Shown in pieces: positions 13,858-26,689 of a DNA stretch of 64,000 nucleotides. The notes below the pieces were generated by a model. The model was not told where the DNA came from. It searched no databases and worked only from the letters and a program-made list of their open reading frames with translations. The stretch covers positions 91,352,321-91,416,320 of the forward strand of contig NC_083341.1 in NCBI RefSeq assembly GCF_019175385.1. Reading direction: 5' to 3'. The translations under genes and the position numbers were made by a program. Position 1 is the first letter of the stretch. Every line of letters starts with the position of its first letter. This DNA is from Lycium barbarum (taxonomy: Eukaryota; Streptophyta; Magnoliopsida; Solanales; Solanaceae).

Positions 13858-16800
13858 TAGTAAGACATCTCTCTGGAAGGAAGTAGTCCAGCAAAAATTT
13901 GGACAAGGACATTGGTGTACAAATCCTGCAACAGACACATATGGTGTAGGGTGTAGAGAACTATTAGATCTTTATGGCCTGATTTTAAGAGAAACTCATG
14001 TTACAAGGTGGGAAATGGCAGCAGGATTTTTTTCTGGAAAGACAATTGGATTGGAAATGGAACACTAAAGGAACTGTTCCCTGCGTTGTTCTCTATTTGT
14101 AGCAATCCTGATTGCACAATTGAAGAAGCTTGGACACCTCAGGGATGGGATCTAACATTCAGAAGATATCTAAATGATTGGGAAGTGGCCAGTGTAGCTG
14201 AACTACTGACTCAGGTGGGGAACTTTTTGGGCACAAATGTTGAAGCTGATGCAATCAGATGGAAGCATCAAAATGATGGGAGTATTCTCATTGAGCAGGG
14301 TGTACAAAAGGGGAATGTTTGAACTGGTTGGAGTTTCAACTGGTCCTTGGAAGCTTGTGTGGAAGAACATGGCACCAACTAAGGTGAAATGTTTCTCTTG
14401 GCTGGTGGCAAGGAGAGCTTGTCTCACACATGAAGTTCTACATAAAAGAAAAATAGAAATAGCATCTAGATGCTCTATGTGTCAAGAGGCAGCAGAAACA
14501 AATAATCATTTGTTCCTTCACTATAAAGTTACAACTCAGGTTTGGGCTCTCTCTATCAGTTTGGCCAAGGAAGCTGGATCATGCCAGAACACACAGCAGA
14601 TCTCTTAAGTTGCTGGATCGGAAGGGAAAGGGGGGAGCGAAAGCCAGAAGATATGGTGGAGAACAATTCCAGCTTGTATATGGTGGAACATATGGAAGGA
14701 GAGACATGACAATCTTTGAAGGCAGATCCAATTCAATTCAGAAGATCAAATGGAATTGTATTAGTTATTATGTTTTTGGTGTAAAGAAAATAGTATAGTT
14801 GACAAATTACAGTTAGTAGATTTCATTGGACTTTGTAATTAATACCACTCTGTAGCTCTCTTTTTGGAGGTGGCCAGCGTATCCCTTAATGCTGAGGAAT
14901 ACAACGTTACCAGTTTCAAAAAAAAAAAAAAATCATTAATGAAGCGGAACAAAGATGGTTAGAAGGAAATTTTGAAGAGGAGGAAATTAAGAAAACAATA
15001 AGCCAGTGTGACCCAGTTAAAGCTCAAGCTTTGGGGCCTAATGTCTTCAGTATGACTTCTTACCAAAAAGCTTGGAGCATAATCAAAGAGGACTTAATCA
15101 GAGATATGAACTACTTTCAGCGATCATACAAGTTTTTCAAAGCTTGCAATGCCTCTTTATAGCCTTAATTCCAAAAACAAGGTGTTGAAGAACTAATAAA
15201 CCTTAGACCAATAAGTCTTGTTGGAAGTGTGTATAAAATTATGGCCAAACTGCTAGTTGAAAAGTTGAAAAGAGATGGGAAAATAGTTTCTGTGCAGGAA
15301 CATGCATTTTTAAAAGGGTGACAAATTACAGATGCATCACTCATAGCCAATGAGGTGCTGAATTGGAGGCTGAAAAAGGGGACCAGGTGTTAATGTAACA
15401 TAGATGTGGAGCAGGCAGACAGCCATGCCAATTTGGCAATTCTTATTTAGCACATTGCAACAAATGGGTTTTAGATAACTTCATAAAAAACAGATGGGTT
15501 TTGAAGAGAGGTGGCTGAGCTGGATTAAATTCTATGTCACAAAAATTAGATATCCCATTTTAGTTAATGGAGAACCAGTGGGATTTTTTCCTGCACAATG
15601 GAGCTTGAGGGCTGAGGCAAGCTGATCCTTTATCACATTCTCTCCATCCTGGTAATGGAAGTCATCAGTTGAATGATAAAGAAAGCAATCCAATATCAGT
15701 GGATTAAGGGCTTTAAGTAGGGTCAGAACAGGAGAGCAATCACTGTTCCACACCTTTTTTCTGATGACACATTGATAATCTGTGGTGCTGAACAAAGTCA
15801 GATGAGATACCTGAAGTTGCTCCTCATTATATTTGAGACAATTTCTGGATAATCTTTACAAATCAGTCATCCATCCAGTAAATGCAGTGAAAAATGTGCA
15901 GGGGCTGGCAGAAATATCGGGATGCAACATTTTTACTTCTCGACAACATATCTTGGATTGCCATTGGAAGCCAGATATATAGAAACACCTTAGTGTGACA
16001 GGGAGTAGTTGAGAAGTTAAGAAGATAAGACACTGGCTACTTAATTTTTTGGCGGAGGAATAACTTTGACTAATAGTGTGTTGGACAACATTCCAACCTA
16101 TTTTATAGCCCTCTTCCCTATTTCAGGAAAGGTACTTACTCAGCTGGACAAAATAAGAAGAAGGTTTTTTTGCGAGGGTAATAGTTCTCTAACATATCAT
16201 TTGCCGAAATGGTAAAGGATTATTTTGCCCAAGGAAAGGGGAGGTATGGGGATCAAGGACTTAACACTGCACAATAAAAATTTATTGATGAAGTCGCTGT
16301 GGAGAGATAGTAACGAGCAGGATGCCTTGTGGAGGAGAGTAGTGCAGATAAAGCATGGAGCAGAGGGTTATTGTCACACTAAAATAACAGCAGTCCCACA
16401 TGGTGGGGGTCTTTGGAAACATATAAGCAAGCTATGGGATGAGTTCAGTGGCAAAGTGAAAATACAGGTAGGTAATTAGGTAATGGGGAAAGTACCTTAT
16501 TTTGGCTAGACAGATGGAATTGCAACAGGGTTTTGAAAGAAGAATTTCAGGTAGTGACTGGTTTTGTTAATGATTCTAGAGCCCCATAAAGCAGCTCCGG
16601 AGAATAACTCCTGGAACATTAGTTTCAGCAGAGAATGCCATGGACAATGCCATGACTGGGTAATTGAAGAGATGTTGAAATTTATGGCCAAAATTCAAGA
16701 CATTCAGGTGCAACAGCAAGAAAAAGACAGACTGATATGGGGGTCAAAGGCCAAGGCAGATTCTCAGTCAAGGAGTTGAATGAGGAAATGGCTAGCAGAG

Positions 16801-19800
16801 GCAATATCATGGAAGATTACCAGATTGGCCTTGGAAGCTTATATGGAGAACCAAATCACCTACCAAGGTAGCATGGTGCGGCTGGTTGGCAGTTCAAGGA
16901 CCCTACCTAACACAAGAAGCATAAAGAAGAGGAGAATGGTTTTGTGCAGCAGTTGTTACATGTGTAAAGAAGATAACCAGTGTACAGACCATTTATCTAT
17001 ACACTGTATAGTAGCCAGGAATATATGGGATCTGTTCAGAGTATTTTTTGTATAAGTTGGGCAATGTCTGGGATTCTGAAGGTTGTCATTTTGAATGGCC
17101 GCAGAGTTGGAAAATCCATCAGATGCATCATGAAGATGATACCTCAGTGTATTATTTGGAGCATATGGAATGAAAGAAGTCAGAGATGCTTTGAAGGAAC
17201 TTCAACTCCCATACGCACACTAAAATCGAGATGCTTACTTAATCTTTTTGGTGTAACTCTTCTGATGTAATAGCTCATAAGATATTTTGGACTTTGTTAG
17301 CTCCTTGAGCAACTAGGAGAAGATATGCTATGTGGTAGTCTTGCTATAATTTTGTAATCAATTGCATCTACTGGATGTTGATTTCATGGAATTTTATTTA
17401 GCCTGATAAAAAAAATTGACAACTTTATCTTGGTTCTGCTCGACTTAAATTGATAATTTACTTTGTACATCACATCTGGAATTTTGTGGATCATGGAATC
17501 TTTGTTTCTCTATCCATGATGGCTGTAATTGAAGATGGGGTGTCAGCGCCTTTCCTTTTTGTTGTTTGACAGGGGGAAGAAGTTTTGGCTGTCCCACAAA
17601 TGCAGGTGGTGCAGGGACATTCTATGATGCTGTTCCTCGAAGACTCATTGTTAACAATCACAACTTGTCAACAGATACTGATACACTTCTCTTCGAGTTT
17701 CCTAATCACCCTCTCTGGACAAACATTCATATTCAAGATCATGCACGAGCTACTGTTCCTCTACTTTGGAGTCGTATACAGGTCAATCATATCTTCTTCT
17801 TCTTCTTTTTTTTGACATGATAACAAGCTGTATTGATATCCAAAAGGGCCAGTGAAGGCCATAGTTACAAGGAAGCTTTATAAAAGCTACAGAAATTCAA
17901 TTAGCAACTAAAGAGACTCTAGGAACTGTAATAGAGTCTGTATCATCTATATACTTTTCTGTACACCAAAAATGCAAAAGTCGAATACAAATAAGCTTTA
18001 TCTTCTGGATAGGATTGCTTTGTTATCAAAACATCCTGAGTTCCTTTCCTTCCATATCTTTTCCTCTTGTGAATAAGTGCTTCTAATTACACCACAATTG
18101 GATGTTTTGCCTCTTATGTCAGAACGAATTTGGGATTTGACAGATCTCGAAGCAGTGGGTTGACAGCCCATTGACCATATCTATACTTTTTCTTCATTGA
18201 AAACTTTGCTAGAGTAACTTGAACATGTTTTAGCGTTGTTCTATTAGCCATTCCCTAAGGAAGCGATGTATATGTAAAAATCAATTGAATAAATTATTGG
18301 CTCTAAATGGAACTGTTAAATAGATAAAACCAAATAAAGACACCCAAAAGTGGGTTCATTTTTTCCCGCTGCAGTTTTTCAATCCCATTGGGTAGAATTG
18401 GTATGAATATCTAGAAGTAGAATAAACACTAGTGTCGCCATTTTCCTCTCCTTTTTGCATTTTCCTATAGCACTTGCTTTTGTTTTTCTTACTGCTTTTT
18501 CCTTTTATGCCTTTCATTGTCATGTTAGGCACATATCATGGTCCAGGAACAGAAGCCTAAGTTCATAATTTGAAAATTATGTCTGATATCTTAGTTTCTT
18601 GTTGGCTTCCTTCTACCTTATGTGAGTGTTAATCTTAAATGGTGGTGTTTGAAGTTGATATTCAGAAATTGATATGCTATTTGTCGTTTAGGTTCGAGGA
18701 CAACTTAGCTTATCGCATGGTGCCATTTTGTCCTTTGGGCTTGTACATTATGCCTTATCAGAGTTTGAGTTGCTGGCTGAAGAGCTCTTGATGAGTGACT
18801 CAGTAATTAAGGCAAGTATGTTCTCTAGTGTTTTACTCTCTTCTTTCTATTCCAGTAAAAAAAGGAGGCACACCCTTCCTTTTTAATTGTTCTTTTTTAT
18901 TTTTAATTTATCTCTGGAACATATTTGTTAGGTGTTATATTTAATAGTTTCTTACAAATTTCTAGATCTATGGGTCTTTGCGAATGTCTGTCAAAATCCA
19001 GTTGATGTTGAACTCAAAGATGCTTATAGATGGTGATGGTGATGCAATTGTTGCGACATCTTTACTTGAAGTGAGCAATTTAGTGGTGCTAAAGGTAACT
19101 CATTCTTTTACCTCTCTCTTATGGTTTTGGAGTTTTGGTTATATTTTCTCTGTTCATTACCCATCGAAACATATTGGGCTTTAGGGATCCTCTGTGATAC
19201 AATCAAATGCAAATTTGGGAGTTCATGGACAAGGTTCACTAAACTTAACTGGGCCTGGAGATCTTATTGAAGCACAACATTTGGTTTTGTCCTTGTTCTA
19301 CAGCATAAATGTAAGGCTCTTTGTCTACTTAATGCTTGCGCTTATTAAGTTCAACGTCTGCTTTTGTCTTCTTCTGCCAAACACAAGTTTATATTATCCT
19401 CATCTAAATCTTCTGAACCAGTATTCATTCAGATCTTGGTATTCAACTTGCTCTCAAACCAGCTGAATATCAGGATATTTTGCAACTTAATCGTTGAGTG
19501 TTCCATACCAATTGAATTGTTCTAGATAAAGAAATCATTGCAACTTTATTACCGTTCTAACAGTTAGTGAAACTATTTGTACCATACTAAGTAAGAAAAG
19601 CAATATTTATAATGTTCTTTGGCGGCTTGGAGCAGGGATTTAAGCTATTCTGCATCTTGAGTTGTCTTCTCACAAATTTCTGTTTCGATGATAAAAGAAA
19701 CAAGTCCACTTATGCGAGATTCACAAGCTTAGGCAGTCTTCAAACCCTAATAAAGGAGGAGGGCTTCAAAAGATTACTATCCGTGTAAAAAGAGTACAAC

Positions 19801-22800
19801 TTTGATGAATGATTGATAAAGAGTATTCATATAGCCGACTCTAACTAATTTGGGATTGAGAATTAGTTGACTGATTGATTCAGAGATGATAAGCAAAAGG
19901 GAAAATAGTCAAATGCCCCCTCAATGTATACTCGGATTAATTATGACGCACCCAACCTTTACGGGAGACCTATTACCCCCCTGACCTTAATTTTTTCTGT
20001 ATTTTTGTACCCTTTTTGGGCTGACGTGGCAAAAAAAAAATAGATGACCAGTTGCACAAGGGAGAGTTTTGCACACTCTCCGCCACATCAGCGCCACGTC
20101 ATTGCCACGTTGGAACTTTCTAAATTTTAATTTTATATTCTTTTCCTTTTTTTTTCATTTGATTTTTCTTTTATTAATTATATTTACACTAATTAACCTC
20201 TAATTAACCATTAAACCCTCCATTAATTTTATCTTCTTCATCACTAAACCCTTCTTCTTCTTCTTCTTCTTCATTTCAAGAAATCAATCAAAACCCATTT
20301 TCTTCCTCCGTTAACACACACATTCAATTTCATCATCAATCATAAAGATCTTATTTTCAAGAAATCAACCAACTCATTTTCTTCCTCCATTAACACACAC
20401 ACATTCAACCCATTTTCTTCCTCCATTAACACACATTCAATTTCATCATCAATCATAAAGAGCTTATTTTCAAGAAATCAACCAACCCATATTCTTCCTC
20501 CATTAACGCACACACATTGAACCCATTTTCTTCCTCCATTAACACACACATTCAATTTCATCATCAATCATAAAGAGCTTATTTTCAAGAAATCAACCAA
20601 CCCATTTTCTTCCTCCATTAACACACACACATTCAATTTCACCATCAATCATGCATATCTTTTCAAGAAATCAACCTATTTGGGGGCTACTTCTTCTCTT
20701 TTCTTAAAAAACACCAACTTCCGGCGGCGATGGTGGGGCAGTGGCCGCTCGTCGGTGGTGGCGGTGGCGCGGGAGGGAGAGAAGGAGGCGAAGGAAAGGG
20801 GGAGGGGTCATTGGCGCAGTGGTGCAGTGGAGGGAAGGAGATGAAGGAAGGGGGGTCGTTGGGGCAGTGGCCGCTCGTCGGCGATGAAGTCCGGCGGCGG
20901 CGGCTTAGATAGAAAAAAAAGGAAAAAATAATTAAAAATACATATATTTATGAAAAGATATATTAAAAATAAAATTTTAAGACTTGTTTAATAAAATTTA
21001 GAAAGTTCCAACGTGGCAATGACGTGGCTCCGATGTGGCGGAGAGTGTGCAACACTCTCCCTTGTGCAACTGGTCGTCTAATTTTTTTTGTGCCACGTCA
21101 GCCGAAAAAGGGTACAAAAATACAGAAAAAATAAGGCCAGGAGGGTAATAGGTCGTCCGCAAAGGTTGGGTGCGTCATAATTAATCCGAGTATACGTTGA
21201 GGGGGCATTTGACTATTTTCCCATAAGAAAAACATATGTAAAAAAGGTCATTCTGTGATTAAAAATTGGTGGGAGGATTATAGAAGAATAAAATTGATAG
21301 TACTTGTACATATCTATAGTTAAGATTTTCTTAAATTATATAAGTTCCAGTAGCAGAGAGAAAAGTCTGTAGCAAACTAATCTTAGAATCTTACATCATT
21401 TCTCTTTTGTTACTCATCAAGATATTTCGAGTTGATCAAAAAATGCCTTTCATCCTGATATCTTGTCTACATAATTCATGTTATTCCATGGAATTAGTTG
21501 AGGTTCGCACAGGCGGGCCAGACGCCACGGTTATCAAAAATATGTATATAGTCATTACCAAGCTTTAAAGTTTTGTAGTCGTGTTACTATAATGGTGATA
21601 AGAAGATGACTTTCTATTTAATAATTCTATTGATGCTATTAAGTCCCACATGGTTGAGGAATGAGTTGTGGTCTCCTTATATGGTCCTGGACAATCCTAC
21701 CCTCATGAGCTAGCTTTCGGGGTTGAGTTAGGCCAAAGGCCCATCTTTTCACATGGTATCAAAGCTAGACCATTGATCCCTATTGTTGTGTTTCTCAATG
21801 TTAGTTCCCCTTGTTATGTTATCCAAGCTCTAGATGTTCAGTCCTGGCAGAGAAGTGTTAAGTCCCACGTTGGTTGAAGACGGTGTTTTTGAAAGTGAAG
21901 TGGAAAAAAGCGACTAATGGAAAAAAGAGACTAAGGGTTCTCTTCTCGCTTCATTAAAGTGAAGCACAATTTTAAGAGTATAAAAAATGAACATAACACA
22001 AATAAATAAAATAATTAAATCAACAAGAACTCAAATAATTTTTTTCTATTTAGCAAATCTTTCAATTTGAAAAGTAAAGAGCTTTATGTTTGGGATGGTA
22101 CTACCATATGTTATGTGAGGTTTGAGTTGAAGCAGCAGCATAGGCATCATCTTATTTTTTTCTCTCTCTGGAATATAAATATCTATTATTTATGAGAAGA
22201 TAGAATTTTGATAATTATAAGTAGGAATATAAGTACCTGTTAAGGCTAAAAGTCTAAAACATAAAGCACTTTCAATGATGTAGTTGGGAAGGGACATAAA
22301 TTCTACCTTTGTGGGGGGCTGTGTCTTATTGTTCTATCAGGCAGCCACTTTGTACTCTGTTTTGTCTTGATCTTCTAGTTTCAGACATTGTGTAAAGGGC
22401 TTATGTCTTCACATGAACTCAGGTTTTTAGATTTGTAAGGTAAGTCTGAGATTCTTTGCCTTAATTTTTTGTCTTTGGCTGATGCTAATTTTGAGTTTTC
22501 TTCTCTCATGAAACTTGAAATCCTAATACAGCATAAGTAATTATCTGTGAGTGTGCTAATGACAGTATTTCTCTGTTAATGTGTGAAGGTTGGTCCTGGG
22601 TCTGTTTTGCGTGGTCCCCTTGAAAATGCAGGTGTTAATCACACGTAAGGCACAACTATCTGCAGCTAGTTCTTTTTGCTGGACTTGTTATTGTTTTCAG
22701 CAATATATTATTCCCAATTGCAGGAAAACAAGACTTTATTGTGGACATGCGGATTGCCCAATTGAATTGATGTATCCCCCCGAGGACTGCAACGTGAATA

Positions 22801-25800
22801 GCTCACTCTCTTTTACTCTTCAGGTATTTGTGCTAATCAAATTCATCACTCAAGGGTGATATCTTTCATCTTTGTGCCTATTTCTGTTTTAAGTAGCATT
22901 TGGCTTTGACTACTGTTCTGTATTCCAGATGATTTGAACAAAATTGATCTGCTCCATTTATGTAGGTCTGTCGTGTTGAACATGTTTTGGTTGAGGGCTT
23001 CTTAGAAGGGTCTGTTGTTCATTTCCATTTGGTTAGAACAGTTATTGTAAAATCTACCGGATCAATAAGTGCCTCTGCTCTAGGTATGCTTTTCTCCTTC
23101 TCCTTTCGTTGGTTGTTATCTTTGCCCTTGTAAGCATGTTGCTTTTGAATAAGAAAATCTTTTGGTATGTAACTGGAGCTTATAAGAACACAATTTTCTA
23201 TCAATTACCTTTATACTCTTATAGTTCAGATCCAGAGCTAAATGATGCTTATTTATATGAAGGTTGCACCGGAGGGTTGGGCAGTGGTGTGCTATTACCC
23301 AACGGCCTAAGCAGTGGTGCCGGACATGGTGGAAGGGGCGGCGATGCGTATTATAACGGGAGCTATATAAGGGGTGGTATTTCATATGGTAATGAAGGTT
23401 TGCCTTGTGAACTTGGTAGCGGAAGCGGAAACCATAGTTTTCCTAGTTCAACTGCTGGCGGTGGCATAATTGGTAAGCGTTTAGATTTCTTACATTAATC
23501 TCTTTGTTTTTTTTTTTTTGCTTAAGTTATCCTCTGTTTTTATGGACTGCTGAGAAAGCCTACTCCAATGAGCTAATGAATTCCTTGAGAACAGATGCTT
23601 GTTGCAGTTGACATTAAAGGGCAAGCCTACTTATAAACAAATCTTGTAGTTGAGGAACGGTCAAAATATCAATTATTTTTAATAACTAACTGATTTATTC
23701 TTGTTTATTTGCTGTGAAATGTGGTTCCATCTGTTCTTCAATTCAGTGCTCATATTACTCACCACTTTTTCTTGATAATCCTTGCATAATGAACATTGCC
23801 TCCTTAGAAACTTGCTTTAAATACAATGGGTAGAGAGTAATTGTTTACGATATCTCTCTTGAAACAGTTTTGGGTTCATTGGAGCATTCATTGACAAGGT
23901 TGTCTGTCTATGGTTCAATACAAGCCAATGGAGAAAGCTTTGGCAAGTATAGAACAGAGAAAGATAGTAGGATTCGTTCAGACATAGGTCCTGGTGGTGG
24001 ATCTGGTGGAACAATTCTTCTATTTGTTCAGTCTTTGGTTCTTGGTGATTCTTCTACTATATCAACTATGGGAGGGCATGGTAGTCCTAATAGTGGTGGT
24101 GGCGGTGGCGGAAGGATTCACTTTCATTGGTCGGATATTTCTGTTGGAGATGAATACCTGCCTATAACAAGTGCAAAAGGCACGATCGATGTCGGGTTCG
24201 TATCTAATCTAGTGTACATACTCATTATGTAACTTGAATTTACTTGCTTAGTAGTTTTGTTTTGTGAAACATTAAGTAACAAAGATAAGTATTGTAGTAG
24301 CTAATATTGAGTATTTTCTTTGGACCTGTAACCTTGATTCTTTCAGGCTGTGACCTAGGCATTTGAAGGATGAAACCAAAGATATGTACAAAGTTGAATT
24401 GTTTCCACCAACCTGTGAACAAGGGATTAATTATAGGGCAGTAACATGTGAAAGGACAGCTATAGCTAGTCTTAACTTTACACTGTTTCTCTGCGTTGTA
24501 TGGAGCACATTTCTCATAAGGTATAACAAAGGAAAACAGCACATTTAGTTTGCATGATCTTTATTAATCCAGACAATGAGCATCTTAACAGTGTAAGACT
24601 GCTTTTCTTGACTGTAAATGGGAGGAGTTTCAATCATGTTGGCTCTTATTCAAAGAACAGACCGGGATCCAGCTTCTATAACATGAACTTTTGTTGTCTA
24701 TGTGATGTTCAGTAGATCAGGCGCCTAAACTTGTGGATCGGTGTTACTTGTTGAGTTGTCAAGGCTAGATAGTTATTTCTTCTATTGCTACGTTGGTTGT
24801 GCTTAAAATTTGCATTCTTGTACTACTAGTGACACTCGTCTATTTAATTCCAATCCTTATTGGATATCATTCTGATAATGGAAACGCAGGGGAGGAACTG
24901 GTAGAGGTCTGGGGCGAGATGGAGAAAATGGGACTCTTAGTGGCAAACCTTGCCCAAAGGGGCTCTATGGGATATTCTGTCAGGTAACATGCAATTTCTA
25001 CTTACGATTGTAATTACTTGAAAAAGTTTTGGGGTCTGAAGAATTCGATGCTCGTCTTAAAAAAGCGATAGACAACCATATGCATAGGGATTGCACTTTG
25101 TGGACCAAAATGGCCTGTGCTCATGTTTTATCAATTTCTAGGTCTAAAAGCTTTTATTGTTCATACTTTGACTTCTTCGACATGTTTAAAAACCTCACGT
25201 CAGAGTTAATTTTACTGCAATCTTATCTGTCAGTTAGCCGATGAGAAATTTTATGCATGTTATCACTACTTGCATTTTGTCTAAGCTTGTCGCACATCAG
25301 AAGTTTTTATCACACTTACACTTTTTTTACTTCTCAATTCTCTCTCTCGCTGGGGTTTAGTGTTGACTCTTGTCAGCTCATTCAGTGTGTGCTGTCCATG
25401 ATATTTGGATAATCCTTTAATTTGTATCTTAAGAACTTGGAATCTATGTTTAACCTTATAATTTTCCGTGTTTAAATATGTGGATGAAATAATGCAGGAA
25501 TGCCCTATTGGTACTTATAAGAATGTAAGTGGATCTGATCGATCCCTGTGTGCTAAATGTCCATCTCATGAGCTTCCTCATCGGGCTGTATATATTGCTA
25601 TACGAGGTACATTCAGTCTTTATTTTATGGTTCACTGGTGATCTCTTCCTGCAGTTGTGGCAACTTATTAGTTTTCAGTGTTCAGTACTGACATTCCTTA
25701 CTGGTAGATTTTTCTCGGGAATCTAACTGATTCATGATTGAGGATTTGTTGATTGATAGATGTGCATGCATTGGTAGAAGAATTCGTGAAATAAGATTGT

Positions 25801-26658
25801 TCTAATTGAATAATAATGTTACTCTAGAATATGATTTGTAAAACTTTAAAAGTTTTCTCAATCAATGATTTTATTGTCTAAACTTTTTGGGGTGGCGCTT
25901 TAATGCTGCAGGTGGTGTCACTGATACTCAATGTCCGTACAAGTGTGTTTCTGATAGATATCACATGCCACGCTGTTATACAGCACTTGAGGAGTTGATT
26001 TACACCTTTGGTGGACCATGGTTATTTGGTTGTCTTCTTTTCAGTCTCCTCATCCTTCTAGCTCTAGTTCTTAGTGTGGCTCGGATAAAATTTGTGAGTG
26101 CCGATGAATTGCCTGGTCCAGTGGCAGCACGTCGTGGATCTCCAATTGATCGTTCATTCCCTTTTCTAGAGTCGTTAAATGAGGTCCTCAGATCCACCTT
26201 CTATATTTCTATCATTTCTTTTTTCAGCTACCGTTCAACCAAGATTTACGCGTGGAATATTAGAAATGTCCTCTTGATGGGTATTCTGATTCTAATATAA
26301 GTGTGTTATTTTAGGTGCTGGAGACAAGTAGAACTGAAGAATCGCAAACACATGTGCATAGAATGTACCTTTTGGGGAATAACACTTTTAGTGAACCTTG
26401 GCATCTTCCTCATTCTCCTCCTAGAGCAGTAACGGAAATTGTGTATGTTCTCTCTTATCTGCTATTAACTAAAGGTTTGCTTATGCATTTCATGCAGGAA
26501 TACTCAAACTTGTTCGTCATTAATATTAGTGGGTTAAGAACCTATTTGCAGGCATTTATATGTTAATGTTTGTGTTGGTAATTTCTTTTTCAATAACTGC
26601 GGTGTCCAAGCCAACTCGCGGACACCTCAAGTAATTCCACGGGGTACCTGCTACCCCC

Positions 26659-26689
<31 letters not shown>

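Larger units (their letters stand above)
10010..13868 (-). mobile_element. Near-full-length RTE-clade LINE nested in L1 copy A
   Basis: The element reads right to left: a purine/pyrimidine-rich 5' region with a (CT)n tract, endonuclease, reverse transcriptase, C-terminal domain, 3' UTR and a (TTG)n tail, seen on the plus strand as (CAA)n at 10010-10028. Perfect 17-bp target duplications flank it. At about 3.86 kb it is close to the usual RTE length. The coding region is only lightly damaged (about three stops and one or more frameshifts), so the insertion is much younger than the L1 around it. It lies antisense to the host gene. Confidence 0.93.
6121..14932 (+). mobile_element. L1-type LINE (copy A), degenerate, host of three nested insertions
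   Basis: This non-LTR retrotransposon lies in sense orientation in intron 2 of the glycine-rich gene. In order there are an ORF1 C-terminal remnant, an endonuclease domain (from 6601), reverse transcriptase (8600-9992), a Cys-rich C-terminal domain (13886-14810), and a 3' UTR ending in a poly-A tract at about 14919-14932. It is interrupted by an RTE fragment (7592-8192), a Stowaway MITE (8353-8589) and a near-complete RTE LINE (10010-13868). The element itself would be about 4.1 kb without them, so it is 5' truncated. Stops and frameshifts throughout make it inactive. The 5' boundary near 6121 is approximate and no target duplication was found. Confidence 0.85.

Noticed and set aside
13440..13940. 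Long open frames on both strands across the (AG)n tract
   Set aside because: They are produced by the dinucleotide repeat and purine bias and overlap the RTE 5' region.
14934..14950. TCATTAATGAAGC after the L1 copy A tail as a target duplication partner of TCATTAATAAGC at 5598 and 5810
   Set aside because: It needs a gap, and the downstream copy reads as L1 copy B coding sequence; chance similarity is more likely.
20730..20912. A 60-codon Gly-rich open frame inside the MULE
   Set aside because: Low-complexity composition from GGC/GGT repeats, no homology I can name, and it lies in a non-autonomous transposon.
23116..23385. Minus-strand open frame of 89 codons
   Set aside because: Antisense shadow of exon 10 of the glycine-rich gene.
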